Shown here one piece after another: positions 7,521 through 16,148 of a stretch of DNA of 31,677 bases. The stretch is taken from contig CAYTXG010000019.1 of the NCBI GenBank assembly GCA_964441025.1, positions 1 through 31,677 of the forward strand, given 5' to 3'. The first letter of the stretch is position 1. Each line of letters begins with the position of its first letter. A program made the translations under genes and the position numbers. The notes below the pieces were generated by a model. It saw only the letters and a list, made by a program, of their open reading frames with translations. It did not search any database and had not been told where the DNA came from. The stretch comes from JAAZIN01 sp964441025 (lineage in GTDB: Bacteria; Bacillota; Dethiobacteria; DTU022).

Positions 7521-8324
7521 CTACTCTTTGGGCAGAAGCTGCTCGATGAGATTAAGTATGGAAAAATGGCCCCCCGTCAGCGGTTCCAGCTTTGTTTCGC
7601 GGCCAAAAATACGATCCCGAATTTCGGGCGCCCCCAGCGATTGGCCGGCCAGCCGGACCACATTGCTGCGCAGCCCCTGCAGGTACTCCAGAAAGGCACT
7701 GATTGCTTTTCTGCCCTCAGTCAAAACACCGCCCGCCCCGGTATAGATGATCAGCTCATCCGCCGGCAGGCGCAGCAGTTTCTCCAGCGAGGCGGTGATG
7801 CCGTCGATATCCTCATCGGCGCGGAGCATCTTCAGCTTCTCCGATATAAAGAGATCCCCGGTAAAACACCAGCCCCTCTTCCTTTCAAAAAGTGAAATAT
7901 GGTCGGGAGAATGCCCGGGCGTCTCGATAACCTCAAATGTATGACCTGATGCGCCAATTGTTTCCGGTACAGGCTCCACCTCTGCCGGATCCGGATATCC
8001 CCAAACCACCTCCTGGTATTCCCGCAGCGGCAGGCGACCGGCTATCAGCGGAACGGCCAGGGGGTGGGCGTAAGCTTTCGGTCCGAACCGCTTCTGGAGC
8101 AGTGAGTTCGCACCTACATGATCCTCGTGATGGTGTGTGTTCACCACCTGCTTCACTTCTTCACCCTCCAGAAATTGAGCCAACTCTTCCGCTGTATACG
8201 CACAGCCGGTATCAATAAGCAGCCCCCCAACCAGGTAGGCGGCAGTCCAGTAGAGCACCGCCCCCCCCATCTCACGCCCCATGATCAACTGGACAACCTC
8301 TCCCAAACGGTTAACTTTTAGCAC
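7521..8324 (-). CDS. MBL-fold metallo-hydrolase
   Basis: Metallo-beta-lactamase-fold hydrolase of 267 aa with the complete dinuclear metal set: THHHEDH (H64, H66, D68, H69), TPGHSPDH (H138) and FTGD (D157). A C-terminal helical region of about 80 residues follows. The family includes glyoxalase II-like and lactonase-like enzymes, and the substrate cannot be told. GTG start at 8324 with GGAGG six bases upstream. It is 21 bp downstream of the HEPN-like/CBS gene on the same strand, so the two are probably cotranscribed, ending at the terminator near 7204. Confidence 0.88.
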   Translation of the reverse strand: MLKVNRLGEVVQLIMGREMGGAVLYWTAAYLVGGLLIDTGCAYTAEELAQFLEGEEVKQVVNTHHHEDHVGANSLLQKRFGPKAYAHPLAVPLIAGRLPLREYQEVVWGYPDPAEVEPVPETIGASGHTFEVIETPGHSPDHISLFERKRGWCFTGDLFISEKLKMLRADEDIDGITASLEKLLRLPADELIIYTGAGGVLTEGRKAISAFLEYLQGLRSNVVRLAGQSLGAPEIRDRIFGRETKLEPLTGGHFSILNLIEQLLPKE

Positions 8325-8345
8325 GCAATACCTCCAGTTTCAATT

Positions 8346-9062
8346 CTAGGCCAACTCTTTCTGGACCAGGGGTAAATCGCGCATGGTGATAATCCCCAGA
8401 AGAGGCTCTTTTGCACTGCCGCCATGGGTGATCAGGACAGCATCTAGCTTTTTGCCGCACTGGTAAAAGCGGTAGAAAAGATCCTGGATTTCAAACAGTG
8501 TTGTCTTTGCGCCGACGAGCCTGAAATTGTCGCCATGCTCCGTATATTCCAGGACCTCGGCCACGGCGGCATCTTCCAGGGGTTCCTTGTTTTCCATGGT
8601 CTTCCCCAGCCATCGGCTGATGGTGTTCACCGTCAGGAGAGCCACGATAGCATCCTCCTCGGTAACAGGCAACTGGGAGTAAGAATGGCTGTACAACAGT
8701 TTCACAGCTTTGCTGAGGGGGTCTCTATCCTTCACCGTGACGACCTTTTTTTTGAAAAGCGGCAGCACCCGGGGCGGTTCCAACAGATGTGCGGCAATTC
8801 TCTCGATTGTAGCCACCGCCTCGTCATCAGGCTCGGCAATAATCCGCCCGTCGGTGCGATTGTGAACAATGGCGTTGCGCAGTTCGCCCAGTTCCAGCAG
8901 ATCGACGCGGTACTGTTTCACCAGCGGTTCGATCCGGCAGGCTAATTTTACCAGCTCATAAAATTTTAAAAAACGATCCGGAGCCACTATTTTGCGCAGA
9001 GCCTGCTCTATGCGGCAGTAAGCATCCAAGAACCGGTCAGCATTGTTTTTCAAATCGATCAT
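8346..9062 (-). CDS. CBS-domain protein with N-terminal HEPN-like helical domain
   Basis: 238 aa. Residues 1-95 are helical and contain R62-x4-H67 in LRNAIVHNR, the spacing of the HEPN (Rx4-6H) motif found in RNases and in non-catalytic nucleotide- or RNA-related modules. Residues 100-238 form a pair of CBS repeats (VTVKDRDPLSKAVKLL...SQLPVT and LLGIITMRDLPL). CBS pairs bind adenosine nucleotides and usually gate a partner domain, so an adenylate-controlled HEPN domain is an attractive reading, but RNase activity is unproven. The ATG start has only a weak ribosome binding site. Confidence 0.7.
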   Translation of the reverse strand: MIDLKNNADRFLDAYCRIEQALRKIVAPDRFLKFYELVKLACRIEPLVKQYRVDLLELGELRNAIVHNRTDGRIIAEPDDEAVATIERIAAHLLEPPRVLPLFKKKVVTVKDRDPLSKAVKLLYSHSYSQLPVTEEDAIVALLTVNTISRWLGKTMENKEPLEDAAVAEVLEYTEHGDNFRLVGAKTTLFEIQDLFYRFYQCGKKLDAVLITHGGSAKEPLLGIITMRDLPLVQKELA

Positions 9063-9139
9063 CCCACAAACAGGCTGTCTTTTGCCCTGCTTTATGTGAC
9101 TGTTTCGACAAAAACAGCCTCACTCCTGCACGACCGGCG

Positions 9140-9169
9140 AGCAGCCCGGGAACAAATACCCGGGCTGCT
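9140..9169. terminator. Strong hairpin, probable terminator
   Basis: AGCAGCCCGGG and CCCGGGCTGCT form an 11-bp perfect stem with an 8-nt loop, 60 bp beyond the stop of the membrane protein gene (-). T-runs are weak on both strands (TTTC on plus), so termination efficiency is uncertain. Confidence 0.5.
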
Positions 9170-9228
9170 TTCTGGATGCGGTGAAAAATCCATTTTTCAT
9201 TTCGGGGGATATCCTGCCCACTGCACCG

Positions 9229-9765
9229 TCAGTGCTTGAGCAGATCCGGCAGACGAATATGACCCATAAGGTGCAATACGACGACCAGCCCGAGATGCAG
9301 AGCCAGCGCCAGAAAAGCACTATCAAGAAGGGTCCAGTCTCGAAATATTAGCATACCGTTGAGGATAAAGAGGTGCTGAAAAATAACCACCGCTGCACCG
9401 ATAATGAACCAGAGCAAAAATCTTGATTCGGGCCGGCGCAGTTCCACCAGGTAGTGGGCAAAAAGGACCTCCACAGGCAGCCAGGTGAAAGCGATAGACA
9501 GCGGTATACCCCTTGCCGTCAGAAAATCAATCTGCCGGAATTCCCAGTAACCCAGCAGCTCTTGCATCACCGCAATAAGCACCACACCCAACCCTGCGCC
9601 AAAGACAATCCCGAAGGGCAGCAGCCGGCGGATTCTCTCCCGCGGCATCAGCAGAAAAAGCGCCGCTGCAGCCGCACTCAAAAGAATCGGCCCCACCAGG
9701 TTGCGAAAATACAGCGTAATACCCCCCGTCACCCTGCTGTGTTTGTAATAATATCCCCCCCACAA
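9229..9765 (-). CDS. Hypothetical multi-span membrane protein
   Basis: Up to 178 aa with about five hydrophobic segments (roughly 22-40, 48-68, 88-108, 118-138 and 148-168) and short charged loops. I do not recognise the family; the architecture is loosely like the CBO0543-type small integral membrane proteins of Bacillota. The start is uncertain: TTG 9765 is only 2 nt from an AGGAGG, while GTG 9732 (residue 12) has a poorer site. A GGGGACGGT repeat lies just upstream. Confidence 0.6.
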   Translation of the reverse strand: MWGGYYYKHSRVTGGITLYFRNLVGPILLSAAAAALFLLMPRERIRRLLPFGIVFGAGLGVVLIAVMQELLGYWEFRQIDFLTARGIPLSIAFTWLPVEVLFAHYLVELRRPESRFLLWFIIGAAVVIFQHLFILNGMLIFRDWTLLDSAFLALALHLGLVVVLHLMGHIRLPDLLKH

Positions 9766-9789
9766 AACCTCCTATTCCCACGTATACCA

Positions 9790-9824
9790 CGGGGACGGTT
9801 CTCCTGATATATATAACGGGTCCC
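9790..9824. repeat. REP-like intergenic element (GGGGACGGTT core)
   Basis: Starts with GGGGACGGTTCTCC and ends with AACGGGTCCC, forming an imperfect hairpin around an AT-rich centre. It shares the GGGGACGGT core with the tandem repeat at 7357. Confidence 0.55.
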
Positions 9825-9920
9825 ATGCTGCCCCTTCGCTTCCCGTCCTGCGGCTTCGCGCCTGCCCGGGAGCAAAACGGGGCAACTGCAAGAGCTGCTC
9901 CGGCAAGTCCCGGTTACGGG

Positions 9921-10691
9921 CTAAAGCTCGGCCCGGCGGAATGACAGCACTGCTGCTGTCAGAACGGCGGCGGCCACAATGAAAGCCGCTGCCAGCGCCG
10001 GTAAAAAATCTGCAGGTCCGGCGTTTCCCTTAAGCAAGCCGGCAACAAGCGAGCTGAGACGATAGGGCATGTACTTACCCGCACTTGTCTGATCGAGAAA
10101 GAGCTGCGGCAGCCAGAGCAGCATCAAGAAGGCGAAAGCGGCTCCACCCGCCGCAATCTGGCCTCGCAGCAGCGCCGAGGCGCTGAGCGTGATGGCCAGA
10201 ATAAGTTCCAGATAGATTACCATAAAAATCGAGCCCCAGACCGTCAGGCATACCGGCGGAGCGCCCATGAGAGACGCGGTATATAGCGATGCCAGCAGCG
10301 TTCCCAGGCCCACAGTGAACACGATCCCGACGGAATAAACGACAAATTTGGACCAGAAATAGGGCAACCGCCCCACCGGCCGGGTGAGCACCCAGGCGCT
10401 GATCCCCCGCTCCCGTTCATTGGCCACGGCGCCCATCGCCGTCACAATAATAATAAAAGCCCCCAGTTGGGCGAGGTTGCCGAAAAAACTGATCAGCGCA
10501 TCGGCGGGGAACATCTCCGGCATGATGATGGCGATCCCTTCCGAACCGCTCATCAACCTCTCCATGATCTGCGGCATATATTTTGCCCCCAGGGGATCCA
10601 AAATGGCAAAGAAGAGCCCGGCAAGCAGCAGCGCCGGCAGCCGGAAGGTGCGCCAGAGCTGCCGCATATCCTTAATGAGGAGCGTTTTCAC
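9921..10691 (-). CDS. ABC-2 type transporter permease
   Basis: 256-aa membrane subunit of an ABC exporter with six hydrophobic segments. Between the second and third is the charged stretch NERERGISAWVLTRPV, the ABC-2 coupling region. GTG 10691 is selected because AAGGGGGG lies just upstream; a longer ATG frame would begin inside the Shine-Dalgarno region. It overlaps the 3' end of the ATP-binding gene by 20 bp, so the two are translationally coupled and form one exporter. Substrate is unknown. Confidence 0.88.
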   Translation of the reverse strand: MKTLLIKDMRQLWRTFRLPALLLAGLFFAILDPLGAKYMPQIMERLMSGSEGIAIIMPEMFPADALISFFGNLAQLGAFIIIVTAMGAVANERERGISAWVLTRPVGRLPYFWSKFVVYSVGIVFTVGLGTLLASLYTASLMGAPPVCLTVWGSIFMVIYLELILAITLSASALLRGQIAAGGAAFAFLMLLWLPQLFLDQTSAGKYMPYRLSSLVAGLLKGNAGPADFLPALAAAFIVAAAVLTAAVLSFRRAEL

Positions 10692-11652
10692 CGGTACCCC
10701 CCCCTTCATTTGCCTGGTAGCCCGCTTTGCGGAGCAATTTCAAAAATATCATCTCGAGGTCTTCATGTTCCCGCTCGTACGAGGTAACCACCGCGCCGCA
10801 ACCCGCCAGCAGGGGCAGCAGCTCTTCCTCCATCTGCGCCAGGTCTTCAGCTGCCGCCTCAACGGCGAGGCCGTCGGGAACAACCTCCACTTTTTGAGCC
10901 CACCGTTGGTGGCGCAACTCTTCGGCCAGGCCCCCGGGCGCCGCTTCGCGGAAGCTGATCCTGTAGCGGGGCAGCCGGTACTGTTCCAGCAGGCGCTGCA
11001 GTGATGACTGCAGCAGCAGTTTTCCCCGGTAAAGCACGGCCACGCCATCGCAAACCCTCTCCACATCGGCAAGGACATGGCTGGAAAAAAAGACGGTGGC
11101 CCTGCCGCGCAGTGAAGCAAGCAGCTCCAGAATCTCCAGCCTCCCCACAGGATCCAGGGCGGAAACCGGTTCATCGAGGATATAGAGTTCGGGCTCGGGC
11201 AGCAGCACACAGGCCAGGCCCAGGCGCTGCTTCATACCGCGGGAATAGCCCGCCACGCGGCGTCTCGCTGCTGCAGCCAGGTCGAATCGCTTCAGAATCT
11301 GATCAATCCGGGCCCGCCCCTCTTCGGGCGGGATCCTGTTTGCCCCCTGCACGAACTCGAGCACCTCACGGCCGGTAAGAGCCTCGGGAAAAGCAGGCTC
11401 TTCGGGCAGGTAGCCGATCTTTCCCTTCAGCTCCGGGGATAAGCCGGGGCGCACCTTATCGCCCAGCAGGGAGGCACTCCCGCCTGCAGGATTAAGCAGC
11501 CCCATCAGGATCTTGATCGCCGTTGTCTTGCCGGCGCCGTTGGGCCCCAGGAAACCATAGACCTCCCCCGGGCGAACTTCCAGAGTGATCCCCCGCAGGG
11601 CCGGGTGCCCCTGAAAACTCTTGCTCAGATCGCGGATCCCGATGGCCTTCAC
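10672..11652 (-). CDS. ABC transporter ATP-binding protein (ABC-2 exporter)
   Basis: 326 aa. Walker A GPNGAGKT (36-43), signature YSRGMKQRLGLA, Walker B ELYILDEP and an H-loop SSHVLADVERVC are all intact. The C-terminal 90 residues are the extra region common in CcmA/YhaQ-type ATPases. The GTG start overlaps the stop of the preceding 68-aa gene (GTGA), and the gene's end overlaps the permease, so all three are one operon. It energises the permease at 9921-10691. Confidence 0.93.
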   Translation of the reverse strand: MKAIGIRDLSKSFQGHPALRGITLEVRPGEVYGFLGPNGAGKTTAIKILMGLLNPAGGSASLLGDKVRPGLSPELKGKIGYLPEEPAFPEALTGREVLEFVQGANRIPPEEGRARIDQILKRFDLAAAARRRVAGYSRGMKQRLGLACVLLPEPELYILDEPVSALDPVGRLEILELLASLRGRATVFFSSHVLADVERVCDGVAVLYRGKLLLQSSLQRLLEQYRLPRYRISFREAAPGGLAEELRHQRWAQKVEVVPDGLAVEAAAEDLAQMEEELLPLLAGCGAVVTSYEREHEDLEMIFLKLLRKAGYQANEGGGTGENAPH

Positions 11653-11855
11653 TGCTCCGCCCTCCCGAACAGGAAATAAGCCAGAGGCCCGAAAAAGTTT
11701 ACCAGTATTATGAGCACGATCCAGATCGGCATAGAAAGGGTACGCGTACTGTGACGACGCAGCAGATCAACAAGCGCCCAGATCATCAAGCCAAACTGCA
11801 GCAGCAGCAAAGGCCACAGTTTCAGCAGCAGTTCCACTATTTCTCCAAAATTCAT
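11649..11855 (-). CDS. Small membrane protein, PLDc_N (cardiolipin synthase N-terminal) type
   Basis: 68 aa with two transmembrane helices and the C-terminal pattern WIVLIILVNFFGPLAYFLFGR, typical of the phospholipase D nuclease N-terminal (PLDc_N) family. Such proteins are common in front of, or inside, ABC exporter operons of Bacillota. ATG 11855 is chosen because AAGGAGG is 9 nt upstream. The stop overlaps the ATPase start. Function unknown; possibly an accessory of the exporter. Confidence 0.8.
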   Translation of the reverse strand: MNFGEIVELLLKLWPLLLLQFGLMIWALVDLLRRHSTRTLSMPIWIVLIILVNFFGPLAYFLFGRAEQ

Positions 11856-11885
11856 CCAGACAATCCTCCTTCCCACAATGACCGG

Positions 11886-11966
11886 AAAGTTACTACCCCC
11901 AGGTTCCTGGCACCAGGAGGGACAATTAGTAGCCCGGGGTGCCTGGCACCGGGGGGGAGTAACTTT
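11886..11966. repeat. 81-bp palindromic MITE-like element
   Basis: The ends AAAGTTACT (11886-11894) and AGTAACTTT (11958-11966) are inverted, each followed inward by a C- or G-run. Inside are two smaller perfect palindromes: CCTGG-CA-CCAGG and GGTGCC-T-GGCACC. The whole can fold as a branched hairpin. It lies between the small ABC-operon gene and the ribbon-helix-helix gene. Confidence 0.75.
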
Positions 11967-11972
11967 GTCCGG

Positions 11973-12137
11973 CTATACCTTACCTTTTTTGCGCCTGCGC
12001 ACACATTCCGTTAATAGATATTCGATCTGCCCGTTTATGGAGCGAAAATCATCCTCCGCCCAGGCCGCCAGCTCTCTCCAAAGGGATGCTGATATCCTCA
12101 GCAGTAACTGTTTTTTTTCACTATCCATGTTTGCCAT
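11973..12137 (-). CDS. 54-aa Arc-like ribbon-helix-helix DNA-binding protein
   Basis: A short gene easily missed because of its size. After a nine-residue lead comes a beta strand (KQLLLRISA), helix A (SLWRELAAWAEDD), a turn with S-x-N, and helix B (GQIEYLLTECVRRRKKGK), the Arc/MetJ fold in which dimers bind DNA by the strand. ATG at 12137 with a weak AAGGGA site. It starts 32 bp after the SPFH gene on the same strand. I suggest autoregulation of this pair through the dyad at 13231-13256 (inference). The pairing of a small Arc-like protein with an SPFH protein is one I have seen in Bacillota (memory, unverified). Confidence 0.75.
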   Translation of the reverse strand: MANMDSEKKQLLLRISASLWRELAAWAEDDFRSINGQIEYLLTECVRRRKKGKV

Positions 12138-12169
12138 TTTATCAAGATCCCTTTTCTATCCTGCAAATA

Positions 12170-13210
12170 TCAATAGAGTGAGCCGCTGTTGACCACGGGC
12201 TGGGCATCCCTGTTTCCGCAGAGGATGACCAGCAGGTTGCTGACCATAGCCGCCTTGCGCTCTTCGTCCAGCTCTACAATTTCGTTTTCATTGAGCTTGT
12301 TGAGCGCCATCTCCACCATGCTTACCGCTCCCTCAACAATCATCTGCCGGGCGTCGATGATCGCCGAAGCCTGCTGCCGCTGCAGCATGGCGGCGGCAAT
12401 TTCGGGAGCATAGGAGAGATGGGTGATCCGCGCCTCCATGATCTCCAACCCGGCCAGATCCACCTTTGACTGGATCTCCTCTCTCAGTTTCTCCGCCACC
12501 TCCTGGCTGCTGCCGCGCAGCGATTTTTCATTGTTTTCATCGGAGATGTCGGAGACATCGTAGGGGTAGAGGCGCACGATATTGCGCAGCGCCGAATCGC
12601 ACTGGATGGATAAATATTCCGTGTAGTTGTCCACGTTGAAAACCGCTTTGGCCGTGTTCACAACTTTCCAGATCACCACTATCCCGATGACAATGGGATT
12701 TCCCAGGCGATCATTGATTTTCTGTTTCTCATTGTTCAGAGTCATCGCCTTGAGCGATATCTTTTTGTTGGGGTAAGCGATATTGGCACCCTGGGATTTC
12801 TCTCTGTCGGCAGGCGGTGTTATGGAGATAATCCCTGAAGATGTGGCTGCAGAGGCGGGATTGACCGCCGCGGTAAAAGGATGGACAAAGTAGAAGCCCT
12901 CACCTTTGAGCGTACCGTAATATCTGCCGAAGAGGGTCAGGACCAGCGCCTCGTTGGGCTTCAGCACCTTTAAACCCGCAAAAAGGATGGGCCCGATGAT
13001 GAAAAAATACACCGAACCGACAACAATCATGATCACTCCGCTACTGATGACCCTTCCCGCTGAAACCAGGTTGACTCCCCAAATGAACAGAAGTACTGCA
13101 GCAACGATCAGGACAATGTTCATCAGTAAAACAGGCATGCCCCCCGTATATTTCGGCGCAATTTCCAGATCATGCCTCTTCCCGTCATCCGGTTTTATTT
13201 CCCTTGCCAT
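12170..13210 (-). CDS. SPFH/Band 7 (prohibitin-like) membrane protein
   Basis: 346 aa, anchored by two N-terminal hydrophobic helices (about 27-50 and 55-80). They are followed by the SPFH domain (about 85-260: ALVLTLFGRYYGTLKGEGFYF, then VIWKVVNTAKAVFNVDNY) and a helical, QRQQA-containing tail like flotillins and prohibitins. SPFH proteins form large membrane-bound rings that organise proteases or lipid domains; no partner protease is in the window. ATG 13210 is preceded by GGAG. The gene has its own sigma-70-type promoter and heads a two-gene unit with the ribbon-helix-helix protein. Confidence 0.9.
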   Translation of the reverse strand: MAREIKPDDGKRHDLEIAPKYTGGMPVLLMNIVLIVAAVLLFIWGVNLVSAGRVISSGVIMIVVGSVYFFIIGPILFAGLKVLKPNEALVLTLFGRYYGTLKGEGFYFVHPFTAAVNPASAATSSGIISITPPADREKSQGANIAYPNKKISLKAMTLNNEKQKINDRLGNPIVIGIVVIWKVVNTAKAVFNVDNYTEYLSIQCDSALRNIVRLYPYDVSDISDENNEKSLRGSSQEVAEKLREEIQSKVDLAGLEIMEARITHLSYAPEIAAAMLQRQQASAIIDARQMIVEGAVSMVEMALNKLNENEIVELDEERKAAMVSNLLVILCGNRDAQPVVNSGSLY

Positions 13211-13230
13211 TTGATCATCTCCTCACCATA

Positions 13231-13256
13231 AAATTATGATATCATTTTAATATCAT
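13231..13256. promoter_or_regulatory. Candidate operator (ATGATATCAT dyad)
   Basis: A perfect 10-bp palindrome ATGATATCAT (13236-13245), with AAAT/ATTT flanks, is followed five bases away by another TATCAT half-site. It lies between the -10 element and the SPFH start codon. This is the position expected for a repressor such as the cotranscribed Arc-like protein. Confidence 0.45.
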
Positions 13257-13260
13257 TACC

Positions 13261-13289
13261 ATACTACCCCTGCTCCTGCCGGATGTCAA
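13261..13289 (-). promoter_or_regulatory. Sigma-70-type promoter of the SPFH operon
   Basis: Minus strand TTGACA (13284-13289), 17-bp spacer, TAGTAT (13261-13266). The start point would fall just before the dyad at 13231-13256. Confidence 0.75.
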
Positions 13290-13401
13290 CACTTATTGTA
13301 ATTTTTACAGCTGCTTCACCGATCAAAAGGATATGGAAGAAACAAGGATCGTCAGATGTACGGGATAGACGGACAGGGGACCATCCCTTTGCGCGATGAA
13401 G

Positions 13402-13433
13402 GGCGCCCCCGCGGTAAACCCGTCGGGGGCGCC
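13402..13433 (-). terminator. Hairpin after the formate dehydrogenase operon
   Basis: GGCGCCCCCG and CGGGGGCGCC form a perfect 10-bp stem with a 12-nt loop, 27 bp beyond the fdhA stop. The T-run is poor, so it may instead stabilise the transcript end. Confidence 0.55.
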
Positions 13434-13460
13434 TTGAATAATTGCAGACATCCGGCCCGC

Positions 13461-16148
13461 TTAGCCGGACTTTCTCACATTTATGGCGCAGACCTTGTAT
13501 TCGGGAATACCTGCCACCGGACAGAGCGCATCGTTCGTCAGCAGGTTGGCCGCCGCTTCATGGTAGTGGAAAGTCATGAAGACATGGCCGGGCCTGACCC
13601 TGTCAGTCAGGGTAACCCTGGCGGTAATCTCACCGCGCCGCGAGTTCAGCCGGGCCAGATCACCCTCTGCCAGCCCCAGTCGGGCGGCATCATCGGGATG
13701 GATCTCCACAAATTCCTCCGGACGGTGCTGCTCCAGGGGCGCCGAACGGCGGGACATAGTCCCGGTATGGTAGTGGAACATGTGCCGCCCCGTGGAGAAG
13801 ACAAAGGGATATTCCTCATCGGGCAGCTCCGCCGGCGGCTTGTAGGCAACAGCAGTGAATTGCCCCAGTCCGCGCGAGAATTTGCCCACATGCAGGTACG
13901 GGGTCCCCGGATGTTCGCTGTCGGGGCAGGGCCACTGCAGTGATCTCTCTTCAACCAACCGGGCGTAACCCATCCCGGCATAGCTGGGAGTCAGTGAGGC
14001 CATCTCGTCAAAGATCTCTTCGGCGCCGCTGTAGCTCCAGCTAAAACCGAATCTGTTGGCCAGATCGGTGAGAATTTCCCAATCGGCGCGCGCCTCGCCC
14101 GGCGGCGGCACCGCCGGACAGCTCAGCTGCACCCGCCGCTCCGTATTTGTATAGGTGCCCAGCTGCTCGGCATAAGCGGCTGCCGGCAGGATCACATCGG
14201 CATAGGAGGCCGTCTCGGTCATGAAGATATCCTGCACTACCAGGAGCTCCAAATTATCCAGCGCCTGGCTGGCATGATTGGCATTGGGATCGCTCAAGAT
14301 GGGGTTCTCGCCCATGATCAGCATACCCCTTATTTTACCTTCCAGAGCAGCATCCATCGCCTTTGTCACCGCCATACCGGGCTTGTCGCTCAGCGGCAGC
14401 CCCCAGGCCTTCTCAAATTTTTCCCGGATCTGCGGATCAACCACTCTCTGATAGGCGGGGAAAAAGACAGGCAGCGCACCCATATCGCAGGCTCCCTGTA
14501 CATTGTTCTGGCCGCGTAGCGGGTTCACCCCTGTCGAGGGCTTGCCCATGTTGCCGGTGAGCATGGCCAGGTTGGCTACGGAGAGTACATTGTCGGTCCC
14601 GGTGGTGTGCTGCGTAATCCCCATGGTGTAAAGGATGGAGCCGCGTTCCGCCGTGGCGTAGGCCCGCGCGGCGGCGCGCAGGTCGCTTACCCCTACCCCG
14701 GTAATCTCAGAAACATACCCGGGCGTGTACCCGGCAACCATCTCTTTCAGCTTCTCAAAACCCTCGGTGCGCTTATCCACAAAATCAACATCCAGCAGAT
14801 CTTCGGTAATGATAATGTGCATAAGCCCGTTGAGCAGGGCAACGTCCGTGCCCGGTCTCAGCCGCAGGTGATAGTCGGCCAGCTTTGCCATCTCGGTGAT
14901 CCGGGGATCGGCCACGATCAGGGCAGCCCCCTTGCTCACCGCTTCACGGACCCGGTAGCCAATAACAGGATGGGTCTCTGAAGTATTGGAGCCTATAATA
15001 AGAATTGCACTTGCTTCAGCAATTTCACCGATACTGTTCGTCATTGCGCCGCTTCCAAACGCCGTGGCCAGACCGGCCACAGTAGGAGAGTGTCAGAGAC
15101 GGGCGCAGTGATCGATATTGTTCGTGCCCAGACTGCGCATCAGTTTCTGGAAGAGGTAATTGTCTTCATTGCTCGTTTTGGCCGAGCTCAAGCCCATCAG
15201 GCTATCGGCGCCGTGGCGGTTGATCAGATCGCGTGTCCTTTCAACGACCAGGCTGAGCGCTTCATCCCATGAGGCCTCTACAAAAACGCCCTCTTTCTTG
15301 ATCAGCGGCCTGGTGAGCCGCTCTGCGCTCTGCACGAAATCCCAGCCGAAGCGCCCCTTGGAGCAGAGGTGCCCCCGGTTGGCCGGCCCCTCGAAGTCGG
15401 GAGAAGCCCCGATTATGCGGCCCTCTTTTACATGCAGGTACACGCTGCACCCGGTGCCGCAGTAGGGGCAGATCGTCTTAACTTTCTCCACCTCCCAGGG
15501 ACGGCCCTTGCCCAGGCCGGCCCTGGGCGTCAGCGCCCCCACGGGGCAAACATCCACGCACATGCCGCAGAATACACAGCTCGATTCCTCGATGGGCACA
15601 CCGAAAGCAGGCCCCACAATGGTGTTAAAGCCGCGGCCGATGAAATCGATGGCCCCGGCCCCGTTGATCTCCTGGCAGCGGCCCACGCAGCGGCCGCAGA
15701 GGATGCACTTGTTCATGTCCCGGATATAGAAGGGATTGGTATCATCCAGGGGCAGCGCCTTGGACTCACCGTCAAAGTCGCTTGAAGCGATCCCGTAGCG
15801 GTAGCAATAATCCTGCAGCTTGCACTCCCCTGTCTTCTCACAGGTGATACACTCCAGGGGATGATTGGCCAGGATCAGGCGCAGGATGGCGGTCCTCGCC
15901 TTCACCACCCGCTCGGACTCCGTAAGCACAACCATATCCGGAGCCGCCGGCGCACAGCACGAAGCTACCAGCGTCCGCGCCCGCTCCACCTCCACCACAC
16001 AGATGCGGCAGGCGCCGGCTGGAACAAGTTCGGGATCATGGCAAAAGGTGGGGATGTCGATCCCCAGCTGCCGTGCCGCTTCAAGGATTGTCGTCCCCGG
16101 TTCCACCTCCGCGGGGCGGCCGTCTATGGTTAATTTAAAGGTTGACAT
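13461..16148 (-). CDS. fdhA: NAD-linked formate dehydrogenase catalytic subunit, selenocysteine-containing
   Basis: Oxidises formate to CO2, or the reverse, at a Mo/W-bis-MGD centre. 895 aa when the in-frame TGA at 15093-15095 is read as selenocysteine (U352, context DHCARLUHSPTVAGL). The order is plant-type [2Fe-2S] ferredoxin domain (C36, C47, C50, C65), NuoG-type site (H96-C100-C103-C109), two [4Fe-4S] motifs (CILCGRCVGRC, CVFCGMCVDVC), Mo-family [4Fe-4S] motif (CPYCGTGC, C262), then the molybdopterin domains. Naive gene calling gives two pieces, 15093-16148 and 13461-15080. A canonical bacterial SECIS hairpin follows the UGA. The start ATG overlaps the NuoF-like gene by 14 bp. The N-terminus passes electrons to the flavin subunit, as in NADH- and ferredoxin-dependent, probably electron-bifurcating, clostridial enzymes (the bifurcation is inference). 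Confidence 0.95.
15064..15095 (-). promoter_or_regulatory. Bacterial SECIS element with Sec UGA codon
   Basis: After UGA come 12 nt, then GTGGCC, loop GGTCT, GGCCAC: a perfect 6-bp stem topped by the GGUC(U) loop bound by SelB. The distance from UGA to the loop is 18 nt, the same as I recall for E. coli fdhF. This decides that the stop is recoded rather than a frameshift or pseudogene. Confidence 0.93.

Noticed and set aside
13461..16148. fdhA as two separate genes or as a pseudogene with a premature stop
   Set aside because: The frame is unbroken across the TGA, the Sec context is conserved and a SECIS hairpin follows; it is one recoded gene.
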